DNA of 64,000 nucleotides from Streptomyces sp. NBC_01669 (lineage in GTDB: Bacteria > Actinomycetota > Actinomycetes > Streptomycetales > Streptomycetaceae), in NCBI RefSeq assembly GCF_026339735.1, contig NZ_JAPEQG010000001.1, positions 8,059,001-8,123,000 of the forward strand. Reading direction: 5' to 3'. The notes beneath the pieces were generated by a model, which saw only the letters and a program-made list of their open reading frames with translations, ran no database searches and was not told the DNA's origin. The translations under genes and the position numbers were made by a program. This document shows positions 33,601 through 41,053 of this stretch, one piece after another. Position 1 is the stretch's first letter, and every line of letters begins with the position of its first letter.

Positions 33601-35904
33601 GGTGTCGGTGACGCCACCCTGGCTGCCCTGGATGATCTTCATGGTGCGGCCGGCCTTGGGGATACCGACGACGCGGGTCGGCGAGCCGAGCAGCTGGCCG
33701 TCCTTCGTCTTCACCGCGAGCTGGTAGTAGTACGACTTCCCGATCTCGGCCGAGGACGAGTCGGGGGTCGGCACCGCCGTGGTGTCCGTGTAAGTCGTCG
33801 CGCCCGATGCGATCGGCGCGATCAGCGTCGCCGCGGACGGGGTGAAGACCTGCTGCGTGGAGCGGTGCAGCTGGTACTCGGCGATGTCCAGACCCGTGTC
33901 ACCCGTGGTGTTGGTGTACTTCGACCAGGACAGCTCGGGGCCCGTGGAGTGCACCACAGTCGGCGACTTCAGCGAGGTGCCGACCTTGCCGTAGGTGACC
34001 GTCAGCCGCGGGATGCTGGAGGTCTCGCCGCCGTAGACGGAGCCGTCGCCGGCCTCGTAGCGCGGACCACCGGTCAGGGCCGTACCGGACTCGTCGGTGC
34101 CCTTGAGAATGAACCCGTAGTTGGTCGCCGTGCCGGAGACCCACTTCTGGACGGTGTCGGTAACCGCGAAGTCATGCCACTGGTTGTACTCGCCGGTGTT
34201 CTTCACGATCGAGGCCGGGTTCACCAGCCGGATCGAGTCGGCCAGAGTTCGGGTAGTGGCCGATCCCGTACCGCCGAGCACGATCTTGCCCGTGTTGCCC
34301 TTGGCGAAGTAGTACTGGGTGGCATCCAGGGTCTTCCAGGTGCCGGCGGTGCCGGTCTGGTTGACCGTGTAGTTCTTCGTGCCGTCCCGGTAGGTCACCG
34401 TGTACGGGGCCGCGGTGGCCGCATCGGAGGCCGCCGGGTAGTGCACATCCACCCGGTAGGACGCGGTCTCGGCCACATTGGGCTGCCAGGTGTAGGACTG
34501 ACCGGTGGAGGTCGTCTTGTTGTAGACGAAGTCGTCGTTGGTCGCCGCCCCACCTGTGGTGGTGCCACCCGGCCACGAGCCGACCGCCGCGGTGCCCGCA
34601 TCACCGTCGTCCTGCGTGACGGTGGTGCCGGACAGCTCGCCGACCAGGGCGTTGGTGTTGGTCCACGTCGCCGTCGACTCGTCCCACGCACCGGTCGCCC
34701 GGTAGGCGCCGATGGTCACATCGTTGGCGTTGGTGGTGTGCGCCTGGTCGAAGTACATGCCCAGACGGGCATAGTCGATCTTCGTGCCTGAGGGGATCTC
34801 GGAGAGCGGGAACTTGATCAGGGAGCGGGCGATGCCGGTGTCGGTCTTGCCGGCCGACAGCTTCCAGGTGTTGTTGAAGTTCACCCCCGCCTGATCCGAG
34901 AGGACCATGGTGTCCTGCGAGGTCGCCGCATTCGGCGCGATCGTGATCGTCGGGTCTATCGCGACCGGGTACTGACGGTCCTTGGCGGCAAGCCACGCGG
35001 TGTCCGGGGTGACGACCAGCTTCCACTGCTTGCCGACCCGGGTCAGCTTCTGAGTGACCTTCGTGGAGTACGTGCCGCCGGTCGGTGACAGCGCATCCTT
35101 CTTCGCGTCCGTCATATACGGAGCCGGGATCACCATCACCGGGGTGTTCGGCAGCTCACCGAACAGCGCGACCGAACCGTCCTTACGCGCCTTGGGAGTC
35201 AGCCCGTCGGTGTTCAGCGTGAAGGTGTACGAGACCGGGCCCGCCGGGGCCTGATCCAGAACGATGTTTTCCTTCACCTGGCCACGGCCGACCTTGTACT
35301 CCAGGTCCGCGCCGGAGACCGCGTCGCTGTAGGTGACGGTGTCGCCCTTGACGGTGGGCTTGAGACTCGCCTTGTCGGCGTCGAGACCCATGGTGACCGA
35401 GCGGCCGTCAGGGGACTGGAAACGCAGCAGCCTGCCCGCGTCCGAGCCGAACCAGCTCTTGCCCTCGTTGGCCGTGTTGGCGAAGTCGAAACCCTTGGCC
35501 TGTGAGGACCGCACCGTAGTGTCGATCGGCAGCCAGGATGTGCCGGACCTGTAATTCGTGGGCACGGCCGTCAGGTCGGCCTCAACGCTGCCGTCCGACA
35601 TCTGCCAGAACCGGGCCTGCGAAGTCCGCTTGCCCGTCAGCTCCTTGACCCGAGTGGCCTTCGGAGAGTTCTTGCTCTTCGGTAGCTTCTGCCGACTGGG
35701 TATCTCCAATTTGTCGCCGGTGGGCGGCTTGTTATCGCTGTCATCGTCGTCGGAAAACCAGCTCTTGACGGTGCCGACGATTCCCTTATCCCCACCGCCG
35801 TCTGATGACGAGGACGGTGCGGCATACGCGATCTGCGGCAGCAGTGAACTCATCATGGCCGAAACCACTAGACAGGAGATGTATCTCCCGTACCGAACTT
35901 TCAC
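27673..35904 (-). CDS. Secreted RHS-repeat polymorphic toxin with DNRLRE domains and a C-terminal YwqJ-like deaminase
   Basis: 2743 residues. Signal peptide (1 to about 29, ending IAYAA); two DNRLRE-type beta domains (near 330-440 and 780-960, each with ATWTN or ATWNN) with a golvesin-like carbohydrate-binding insert (TSTGQSYTWQPNVAETASYR); then about 1300 residues of RHS/YD repeats closed by the RHS core end (NPYRFNGKRWNAQSETYDMG, then NRYGFAGGNPVN). The last 250 residues are the variable toxin tail. It ends in a deaminase pattern, GRCSEMHCINQAFN and LMLPCAQCTRVLNDLGV, i.e. a C-x-E and PC-x2-C zinc site like YwqJ-type toxins. GTG at 35904 follows GGAAAGG; an upstream in-frame ATG (36024) would precede the signal peptide. 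The tail DNA has lower GC than the core, a sign of module exchange. Confidence 0.88.
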   Translation of the reverse strand: MKVRYGRYISCLVVSAMMSSLLPQIAYAAPSSSSDGGGDKGIVGTVKSWFSDDDDSDNKPPTGDKLEIPSRQKLPKSKNSPKATRVKELTGKRTSQARFWQMSDGSVEADLTAVPTNYRSGTSWLPIDTTVRSSQAKGFDFANTANEGKSWFGSDAGRLLRFQSPDGRSVTMGLDADKASLKPTVKGDTVTYSDAVSGADLEYKVGRGQVKENIVLDQAPAGPVSYTFTLNTDGLTPKARKDGSVALFGELPNTPVMVIPAPYMTDAKKDALSPTGGTYSTKVTQKLTRVGKQWKLVVTPDTAWLAAKDRQYPVAIDPTITIAPNAATSQDTMVLSDQAGVNFNNTWKLSAGKTDTGIARSLIKFPLSEIPSGTKIDYARLGMYFDQAHTTNANDVTIGAYRATGAWDESTATWTNTNALVGELSGTTVTQDDGDAGTAAVGSWPGGTTTGGAATNDDFVYNKTTSTGQSYTWQPNVAETASYRVDVHYPAASDAATAAPYTVTYRDGTKNYTVNQTGTAGTWKTLDATQYYFAKGNTGKIVLGGTGSATTRTLADSIRLVNPASIVKNTGEYNQWHDFAVTDTVQKWVSGTATNYGFILKGTDESGTALTGGPRYEAGDGSVYGGETSSIPRLTVTYGKVGTSLKSPTVVHSTGPELSWSKYTNTTGDTGLDIAEYQLHRSTQQVFTPSAATLIAPIASGATTYTDTTAVPTPDSSSAEIGKSYYYQLAVKTKDGQLLGSPTRVVGIPKAGRTMKIIQGSQGGVTDTTLSSQQPTTNQDAIQSFGVGQKWLSVGNNSTTYGKTRAVLKFPTTGIPTTATVLENKMYMWGAETTTGTDGAIYELHGLTKDFDETTATWNNLNATTAWTTAGGDMSATVSDTVASVSEVGRHWWDATGLMQSWVKTPTGNHGVAVKLKDETTTGPQERTLFLNGEAAEPQLRPYMQVIYVDAATEDTYYAPQTPARMTPNSTYTVDFTVTNTTAAAWAAGERELSYTWKLPDGTDVTTGGNQLKTAIPALLPGKSATIKAKVQTPINSDNGSKRTDHVLGWDVRKISDGSWLSAGTGGIPTLKQNVAVEDPTSNDLGLERFYSYTGKNTGAGSAFMSNLSSGNAVWSYNAFTNPGRGLNTFAGFSYNSLDTSDTVLGAGWSGQAAGPIRMGAPLDFRPNPNPTEIKLPDGDGTTHIFAKQGDGSWKAPAGAHFKLAPKAGLDCTPLKDPVPDAWTMTSPDGTRFLFGCDGYLTSEIDKNGNTQSFTYEERKSNNKPTKFLTYITDPAGRQSLTVDYFKKGDASYDYIDATGAKVTGTNLTNSKIYDHVKSMTDISGRKVSFSYTDKGLLGQITDGDGSAQPKVFKFTYDATQGNKNVKLVKVTDPRGNATQLAYYAPQTGDDPKYHWWTKTITDRLNGATGFTYAANATNTKFTDTKVTDAEAHTTTTTSDDFGRPVQATNAKSQTAKTSWDADNNVTYIEEANGAKTAYCYDQKTGYPLWQRDAENNKAGVPPSSDCAPGTYPANSQRFEYQTRLDGYSADLYTKTSPEGRKWQFGYDSFGNLKTVTDPKGVESSTADDYTTKYDYDAYGQQTKATDANGNATQTSDFAPVGSPKTVTDPYAKATKFVYDERGQVTSATDALIKTSTQTYDTYGRPLVSKVPKDQAAGIYITTPAPVYDANDNIVESTSPTNAVSKAVYDPMDQVMSATAPANNLTTERKTAYTYDKVGNLRTTTEPKGVATTADATDYVTTNNYDAIYQLTSAVNAKDDKVSYEYDNVGNAVTVIDPKKNASADTTDYSSKTEYDLDHRPVKQIDAAGKYTTTSYDKDSLVVATTDEERNKSEVVYDARAMVAEQKVPYDGTTVRTTRFHYDQVGNTIKVETPRGTATTGTDADFAARTEYDKLDRPVKQFQPYDPADEKYNKADVYTETVYDEVGRVKKTSLPPAGDPARIDTDYTYFDNGWIKTSTDAWNTKTAYDYNNVGQQEKRTLTGDNGTSTRAMGWSHYPDGSLKGRTDAAGDPSADRSYAYDYDLNGNMLTIGETVGSTTSEPYTMTYTGLNQVDKVAESLTGQEPKTTSYTYDADGQLDTVSHPQQNSKYEYDLRNLLKKVTASQVPTDPQPDITQFTYTDRGQRATLTKGNGNTVDYTYYANSAPKTSTEKTSQGALVSSHGYEYDANGNKSKDTASLLSGDGDGVRQSVTNYTYDPVDRIRELDKTGSKPRTEQYWHDDNSNVVKQLFLQKSEVTEFYYNKNRLSSSSNLVDSSAIYNYDTFGRMKSVTENGGAAVEENTFDGFDRLIGTVRKAGDKTNTTNYRYDALDRTVEKSVNNAYTDEYSYLGLDSEVFSDELDGTLVKTYQFGLGGERLSQLNHLNGESGYYGYNSHGDVETFTNASDGKPSSTYGYTAYGQDAKDEWTGLDSIVAPGDEGENPYRFNGKRWNAQSETYDMGFRDYSPEHNRFINRDSYTGAAADMSLGAGPATSNRYGFAGGNPVNSIERDGHEACDVGCQARNQYQMGGDPIIPDPERLEFNVQYHDGSTGLENWVDPWDFVKELSGFSDIQGCSNDPSAWQCTIAAASVFPGVGKGAKLLDDAVDAGRGLSRAPRFTVDSAGTAVDNFADDLGQSLERLGSQRQAIINAAPKRQRPGTITDSTIPGAQFGRSGFTDPIHPKLQDLYAKLNVTNGRCSEMHCINQAFNANIDPAGHQLTTIGILSKRIGTKLDGELMLPCAQCTRVLNDLGVNYTGRADRPLL

Positions 35905-36104
35905 CCCAAACCCTTTCCATAGTGCACCCGTTGCACAGATACCGAAACGGGCACGTCGTGGTCCGCCCGGAAGCCTGGGGGACCCGGAGGAACAACACCG
36001 TGACCCATCCCGCGAGCTGGGCATGCTTGAGGAACCGCCGACGCCGACGGCACGTCAAGAGACAGCTCACCCCTCCCGGGCGAATCTCGGTCACAGCGCC
36101 GCGG

Positions 36105-36134
36105 TTTCTAGTTCGAGAATTGATGCACTGTCAA
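36105..36134 (-). promoter_or_regulatory. Candidate promoter of the RHS toxin gene
   Basis: On the minus strand a consensus TTGACA (36129-36134) is followed after 18 bases by TAGAAA (36105-36110). It would give a leader of about 195 bases before GTG at 35904. A full consensus -35 is uncommon in this genome and the local DNA is AT-richer than average, so the site stands out. Confidence 0.5.
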
Positions 36135-36270
36135 GCGACAAGACATATCAGGATAGTTAGACGCCGAATTGGCCTCACTATGCCCTGCTTGTCTTAGCGT
36201 TGGATTCGATGCCTCGCCGTGGTGTATAACCGCCCGACTTTGCATCGGACGAATTCAGCCTGGAGGGGCC

Positions 36271-36804
36271 GTGAGTGCACCAGCAGACCCGACGTTGAAT
36301 ACCGGCCAACCGGTTTCAGTCGCAGAATCCTCCGATGTGGCCGAAAAGGGACCCGCTGGCCCGGCGACGGCATCGCGCAACGGCTCAAGCAACAACCGGC
36401 GCGGCTTCGTCATCGCCGCCGCGGTCGTCGCCGCGTGCACCGGCCTGGTCCTGTATGGCGTCCTGAACACCGAGGACCAGCCGAAGCCGCGCGCTGTCCC
36501 CACCGCCGAGGTCACCTACGAGGTCACCGGCACCGGCACCGTCGAGGTCTCCTACCTCGCGCGCAGCGAGGCCGGCGACGCCACCGTCGAGAAGGCCGTC
36601 AAGCTCCCCTGGAAGAAGTCCGTCCAGGTCCCCCTCGGCAAGGCCCCCAGCGTCAACATCGCCCTCGACGGCAAGGGCGGCCGGGCCCTGTGCGCCCTCG
36701 CCATCCGCGGCCGGCACGTCCAGAGCGCCACCGCCTCCGGCACCTACGGCCGCGCCACCTGCACCGGCGAACTCCCCGCCGCCACCGAAGAGAGCACCGG
36801 CTGA
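36271..36804 (+). CDS. MmpS-like membrane-anchored protein
   Basis: 177 residues: a cytosolic N-terminus, one membrane helix (FVIAAAVVAACTGLVLYGVL, about 50-70) and an extracytoplasmic beta domain beginning VTYEVTGTGTVEVSYLA and ending GRATCTGELP, with two cysteines. This matches the MmpS accessory family that works with MmpL exporters in mycobacteria. No MmpL gene is in the window. GTG at 36271 follows GGAGGGG. It is divergent from the toxin gene. Confidence 0.8.
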   Translation: MSAPADPTLNTGQPVSVAESSDVAEKGPAGPATASRNGSSNNRRGFVIAAAVVAACTGLVLYGVLNTEDQPKPRAVPTAEVTYEVTGTGTVEVSYLARSEAGDATVEKAVKLPWKKSVQVPLGKAPSVNIALDGKGGRALCALAIRGRHVQSATASGTYGRATCTGELPAATEESTG

Positions 36805-38003
36805 CGTCCGCCCTTCCCTGTACCGCAACGCGCACCGCGGCCCGTACCGCCGCCGCGGCCGCGGTCGTCCTGGCCGCCCTGGGCCTCACGAACCTCGTCA
36901 CCGGTCAGATGAAGTCCATCATGGAGAGTCCGTGGGCCAAGTCGGTTGCCAAGATCCCGATTAAGCTGCTTGCCGGCCTGAAGGATAAGGCCGTTGATCT
37001 CCTTGGGGTCGGCGGAGGAGGCGGCAACTCCACCTGGACCAAGCCGGTAAACGCGCCACACGGCACCCAGTTCGGCGTGGCCGGCTCGATGTGGCCCTCC
37101 GGGCATCACGCCGGGCTCGACTTCCCCGCAGCCGTAGGCACGGGCATCAAGGCCGTGGCTGACGGCCGCGTATCGATGTCGACGAGCGGTGGCCCATACG
37201 GGAACCACGCCGTGATCAACCATGGTGGCGGACTCGCCTCTCTGTACGCCCACATGTCCTCCATCCTGACGTCGGTCGGCAAGGCCGTCCGCCAGGGCGA
37301 GACGATCGGGCGCGTGGGTGCGACGGGTGACGTCACTGGCCCTCACCTCCACCTGGAGGCACGGCGCCAGGGGCGTTCAGTCGACCCGATGCCGTACCTG
37401 ACGGACGGCGGAGGGAAGATCTCCGGCAACGCATCGGCGCGAGCCGCGCAGACGTTCGCGCGGAACCTCCTGCCGACGTTCGGATGGGGCCAGGACCAGT
37501 TCACCCCGCTTCAGAAGCTGTGGCAGGGCGAATGAGGCTGGAACTACAGGGCGACGAACCCCAGCTCCGGCGCATACGGCATCCCACAGGCGCTCCCCGC
37601 GTCGAAGATGGCGTCCGCCGGCTCCGACTGGAGGACGAACGCCGCCACGCAGATCAAGTGGGGCATGCAGTACATCAAGTCCCGCCCGGACTGCGGAAGT
37701 CCAGCAGCTGCTTACTCGAAGTGGTTGTCCCGCTCGCCGCACTGGTACGACAACGGCGGCTATCTCCCGGAGGGCTTGTCCCTCGTCGCCAACGGCACTG
37801 GGAAGCCGGAGCCGGTCTTCACCTCGTCGCAGTGGGACACCTTGCGCGCCAGCGCGGGCCAGGGCGGGGGACAGGCGTCGAATATCACCGTCGTGTCGAA
37901 GACCTATCTCGACGGCAGGGAGGTCTCTGGCGTGATTGACCAGCGCATCGAGCTGTACGACGCCGACACCGGCCGCGCGATCAACGCCGGCCGCATCATC
38001 TGA
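36805..38003 (+). pseudogene. Phage tail tape-measure protein, 3' part only, with an internal stop
   Basis: From about 36903 the frame encodes the C-terminal end of a tape-measure protein: an M23-type peptidase domain (HHAGLDFPAAVGTGIKAVAD, then GDVTGPHLHLEA, with the His-x-His of lysostaphin-type enzymes) and a tail region. A TGA at 37533-37535 interrupts LWQGE-GWNYRATNPSSG where serine is expected. The same frame continues cleanly to 38003 (PQALPASKMASAGSDWRTNA, like goose-type/transglycosylase tails of such proteins). The 5' part of the gene is absent. The first 100 bases (36805-36902) encode an unrelated hydrophobic leader that looks like the start of a secreted protein, so a junction lies near 36.9 kb. 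Confidence 0.7.
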
Positions 38004-38125
38004 CGCACACACTGGCCCGCTCCACCGCCATGGAGGAGTGGGCCACCGTAGTACCCCAAGTGTCCCCGGTGAGCGCCGACATGGCGCCTCTGGGGGCTCC
38101 CACCACTTCGAGAGGACGAACAACC

Positions 38126-38306
38126 GTGAAGAGCAACGAGACCATCACTTGCGGCCACTGTCACGCCCCCGTGCCGCAGAAGGAGGGAAGGGGGTCGTCT
38201 GCGCCGCTTCCGCTCGCAGGGTCACGGGCGTCTCTACCGGCGCCGCATGCGTTCGCTGGCTTCGACGTGTGATGGCCCCATTGCCGCTCGTCGGCGTACC
38301 GTCTGA
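38126..38306 (+). pseudogene. Small zinc-ribbon protein, frameshifted and lacking two cysteines
   Basis: GTG at 38126 (GAGAGGA upstream) opens VKSNETITCGHCHAPVPQKE. If one G is removed from the G5 run at 38190-38194 the frame continues RFRSQGHGRLYRRRMRSLAS, where related ribbons have F-C-S-x-x-C. So the second cysteine pair is replaced by Arg and His as well. As it stands the frame ends at 38272. It sits right in front of the XRE gene. Confidence 0.45.
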
Positions 38307-38309
38307 GCT

Positions 38310-39514
38310 GTGAGCGAGCATCTCGGAGACAAGCTGAGCCGCCTCCGCCGGCTGTCGAACCTGACACAAGAAGAGCTGGCGGAGAAGTCGGGTGTGTCCG
38401 TTGACGTCGTGCGGAAGCTGGAGCAGAAGCGCAAGGGATCCGCACGCCTGCCGACGCTGCACGCCCTGGCCAGCGGGCTCGGCGTCGAACTGACGACCCT
38501 GCTGGGCGATCCTCCCGGCGTCCCGTCGACGGGGGAGGCCGACCCGCCGCAGTTGGTAGCGGTGAGGCGAGCCATTCACCCGCTCATGTTCGCCCCTCCG
38601 CAGGAGTCTGACGGGGCAGAAGTACTCACACCCTCACTGCTGCGAGCAGAGATCGCTGACGCGTGGCCCATGTATCGCTCGGCAGAGTTCCCGCAGCTCT
38701 TGAACCTGCTGCCGGGAATCCTTGATGATGCCCGGCTCACGGCGTCACAGGAACACCACGAGGGACAGGCCGCGCTGAGCAAGGCGTTCCAGTTGGCCGG
38801 GCACCTGAGCATCCGTCTGGGAAGCTTGACCTTGCGCTAGCCGCCCTGGAACGCGCCATAGCGGCCGCGGAAGTCTCTGGGGATCCCCTTCTGGTCCCGA
38901 TGATCTGCAACTCTCTGGCGTGGGCCTACCAAAGATCCAATCGGCTGGACGACGCCAAGAGCATTGCCCTGCACGCGGCACAAGGCATGGAGCGGGACGG
39001 GCTCACCGACGACGCACCAGGGCTACGCGTGTGGGGCGGTCTGACAATGAGTGCGGCTACCTCGTACGCCCGGATGGACGATTACGACGCAGCTGACCAG
39101 ATGATGCGCGCCGCTGAGAAGGCCGCCGGACGCCTGGCGAAACTGCCGCCCACAGATGGTGACGGGCGTCTCCTGTCCGTCTTCAGTAAGTCTTCCGTCC
39201 GCATCGAACGCGTGCGCCTGGCGGTACAGCACGGGCGGCCGGAAGAGGCGCTAAGCCTAGCGAAGGGTATGCGCCTGTCCAAGGACACGCCCCCTTCGTG
39301 GCGTACCTGGCTGCTCCTGGACGTGGCACGCGCGCACACCGACGTCGGCAACGCGGAAGGGGCTGTGAAGGCGCTCGAAAGCCTCCGGCGAGTCGCCCCC
39401 ACGTGGATGCGGCACCACACCTTGGCCGTGGCCATCGTGACGGACTTGTGGGCTCTACCGAACCGTCCCGCGGGTCTACGGTCCATCGCGGAGTTCCTGG
39501 GCGTCGCCGATTAG
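38310..39514 (+). pseudogene. XRE-family regulator with TPR-like C-terminus, split by a one-base frameshift
   Basis: The N-terminal part (38310-38840) carries a Cro/CI helix-turn-helix: LSRLRRLSNLTQEELAEKSG, then VSVDVVRKLEQKRKG. After GHLSIRLG the frame runs off, but one extra G in the run at 38819-38821 restores KLDLALAALERAIAAAEVSG and joins the second part (to 39514), which has tetratricopeptide-like helices (AWAYQRSNRLDDAKSIAL). The intact protein would have about 400 residues, the normal size of these streptomycete regulators. Either a true frameshift or a base-call error. Confidence 0.75.
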
Positions 39515-39574
39515 CGTGGCGGAACTATGCCGCTGCATCCCTGTTTCGTCGTTCGGCGTGACGAAATCCTGACG

Positions 39575-39774
39575 TCACGAGCCCGCGGCGGAGGAACGGA
39601 CATGGCGACCTTGGATGGCCGCCAGCGCCAGGTCGGGCTTGCCCGTGAAGTGGTGGTACATGCTGCCTGGTCCACGCCCGCCTGCTGCTGGATGGCCTTC
39701 GGGCTCGTGCCCACATAGCCGCGCTCCCACAGGAGCTCCTGGGTGGCTTCGATCAGACGACCCGCAGTACTCAT
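39575..39774 (-). pseudogene. TetR-family regulator stub, frameshifted
   Basis: ATG at 39774 begins STAGRLIEATQELLWERGYV, then GTSPKAIQQQAGV, a TetR DNA-binding domain. A missing base in the C run at 39672-39673 shifts the frame; restoring it gives GPGSMYHHFTGKPDLALAAI, the third helix and recognition end. The frame then stops at 39575 with no ligand-binding domain, so the gene is also truncated. Confidence 0.7.
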
Positions 39775-39977
39775 GAAGCTCACTGCACATACCAGTAGGT
39801 ACAGAAACCGGGAATGTTGGCCGGCCAACGGGAGCAGCCGCGGAACCGCCGCATACTCCCGCGGGGGTACGTGCACTGCCGCTGGCCGTACGACGACTCG
39901 GACCCCCTCCCGGGGCCAGGCTCGGAAGCGTCGGAAGAACGCCGACCGAGAACTCTGAACCGAGGGAGCTGACCGAG

Positions 39978-40280
39978 ATGAACACCCTGGCTTACTCCGG
40001 TGGACCCGGGCCGTGGATCCTCCTCTTCCCGCTGGTCTGGGCGGCCGTCGCCGTCACGGTCGTCACCGTCCTGCGCCGTACCGTGTGGCGAGGCGGCCGA
40101 CGCGGTCCCTGGGGCCCGCGCGCCGCGCACAGCGACCCCGCCGCCCTCGGCGAACAGTCGCCCATCACTCTGCTCGGCCGCCGCTTCGCCGCGGGCGAGA
40201 TCGACGAGGACGAGTACTGGCGCCGGCTCTCCGTCCTGGACGAGCAGTTCGGCCGTACCGGCCGGCGAGGTGCGGCATGA
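39978..40280 (+). CDS. SHOCT-domain membrane protein (100 aa)
   Basis: One N-terminal membrane helix (WILLFPLVWAAVAVTVVTVL) followed by a short C-terminal SHOCT motif (LLGRRFAAGEIDEDEYWRRL). SHOCT domains are oligomerisation or regulatory tags. ATG at 39978 follows GAGGGAG. Its stop overlaps the ABC ATPase start (ATGA), so it is the first gene of this transporter operon. Confidence 0.85.
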   Translation: MNTLAYSGGPGPWILLFPLVWAAVAVTVVTVLRRTVWRGGRRGPWGPRAAHSDPAALGEQSPITLLGRRFAAGEIDEDEYWRRLSVLDEQFGRTGRRGAA

Positions 40281-41053
40281 CCACGACCATCCGCACCGGC
40301 GTCGTCGCCGCCGCCCGCGTCGTCGACGCCGTGAAGGTCTACGGCACGGGCGACACCGAGGTCAGGGCCCTGGACGGGGTGAGCGTCGACTTCCCGGCCG
40401 GCCGCTTCACCGCGATCATGGGGCCCTCCGGCTCCGGAAAATCCACCCTGATGCACTGCGCCGCCGGACTCGACACGCTCACCTCCGGCTCCGCACTCAT
40501 CGGCGACACGAACCTCAGCGCGCTCGACGACCGCAGGCTCACCCTGCTGCGCCGACAGCGCATCGGCTTCGTCTTCCAGGCCTTCAACCTCATTCCGACC
40601 CTCACCGTCGCCGAGAACATCACCCTTCCCATCGACCTCGCGGGGGAGCGCGGCGACCGGGAGTGGATCGACGCGCTCATCGACACCGTGGGATTGCGGG
40701 ACCGGCTGCACCACCGGCCCAGCGAACTCTCCGGCGGGCAGCAGCAGCGGGTCGCCGTGGCCCGCGCCTTCGCGGGCAACCCCGATGTCGTCTTCGCCGA
40801 CGAACCGACGGGCAACCTCGACTCCCGGGCCGGACAGGAGGTGCTGCGGCTCCTCGGCCGCACCGTTCGCCGGACCTCCCGTACGGTCGTCATGGTCACC
40901 CATGACCCGGTCGCCGCAGCCCACGCGGACGAGGTCGTCTTTCTCGCCGACGGGCGCCTCGTCGACCGCATGCCGGACCCCACCGCGGAGCGCGTGCTCG
41001 ACCGGCTCAAGGCCTTCGACCCGTCGCCGGGCGCAACGGCGGTGACGCCATGA
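40277..41053 (+). CDS. ABC transporter ATP-binding protein, MacB/LolD type
   Basis: 258 residues. Walker A GPSGSGKS, Q-loop VFQAFNLIPTLT, signature LSGGQQQR, Walker B VVFADEPTGNLDSR and H-loop VTHD are all present and normal. The FNLIPTLTVAENITLP stretch is typical of LolD/MacB ATPases, which power FtsX-like permeases. It starts inside the SHOCT stop and overlaps the permease by four bases. Confidence 0.94.
   Translation: MTTTIRTGVVAAARVVDAVKVYGTGDTEVRALDGVSVDFPAGRFTAIMGPSGSGKSTLMHCAAGLDTLTSGSALIGDTNLSALDDRRLTLLRRQRIGFVFQAFNLIPTLTVAENITLPIDLAGERGDREWIDALIDTVGLRDRLHHRPSELSGGQQQRVAVARAFAGNPDVVFADEPTGNLDSRAGQEVLRLLGRTVRRTSRTVVMVTHDPVAAAHADEVVFLADGRLVDRMPDPTAERVLDRLKAFDPSPGATAVTP

Noticed and set aside
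37533..37535. Possible programmed read-through or selenocysteine at the TGA in the tape-measure frame.
   Set aside because: No SECIS-like hairpin follows, the expected residue is serine and the gene also lacks its 5' end; a plain nonsense mutation is simpler.
36805..39774. A complete prophage or integrative element.
   Set aside because: No integrase, portal, capsid, relaxase or att-site pair is visible, only one tape-measure tail and broken small genes.
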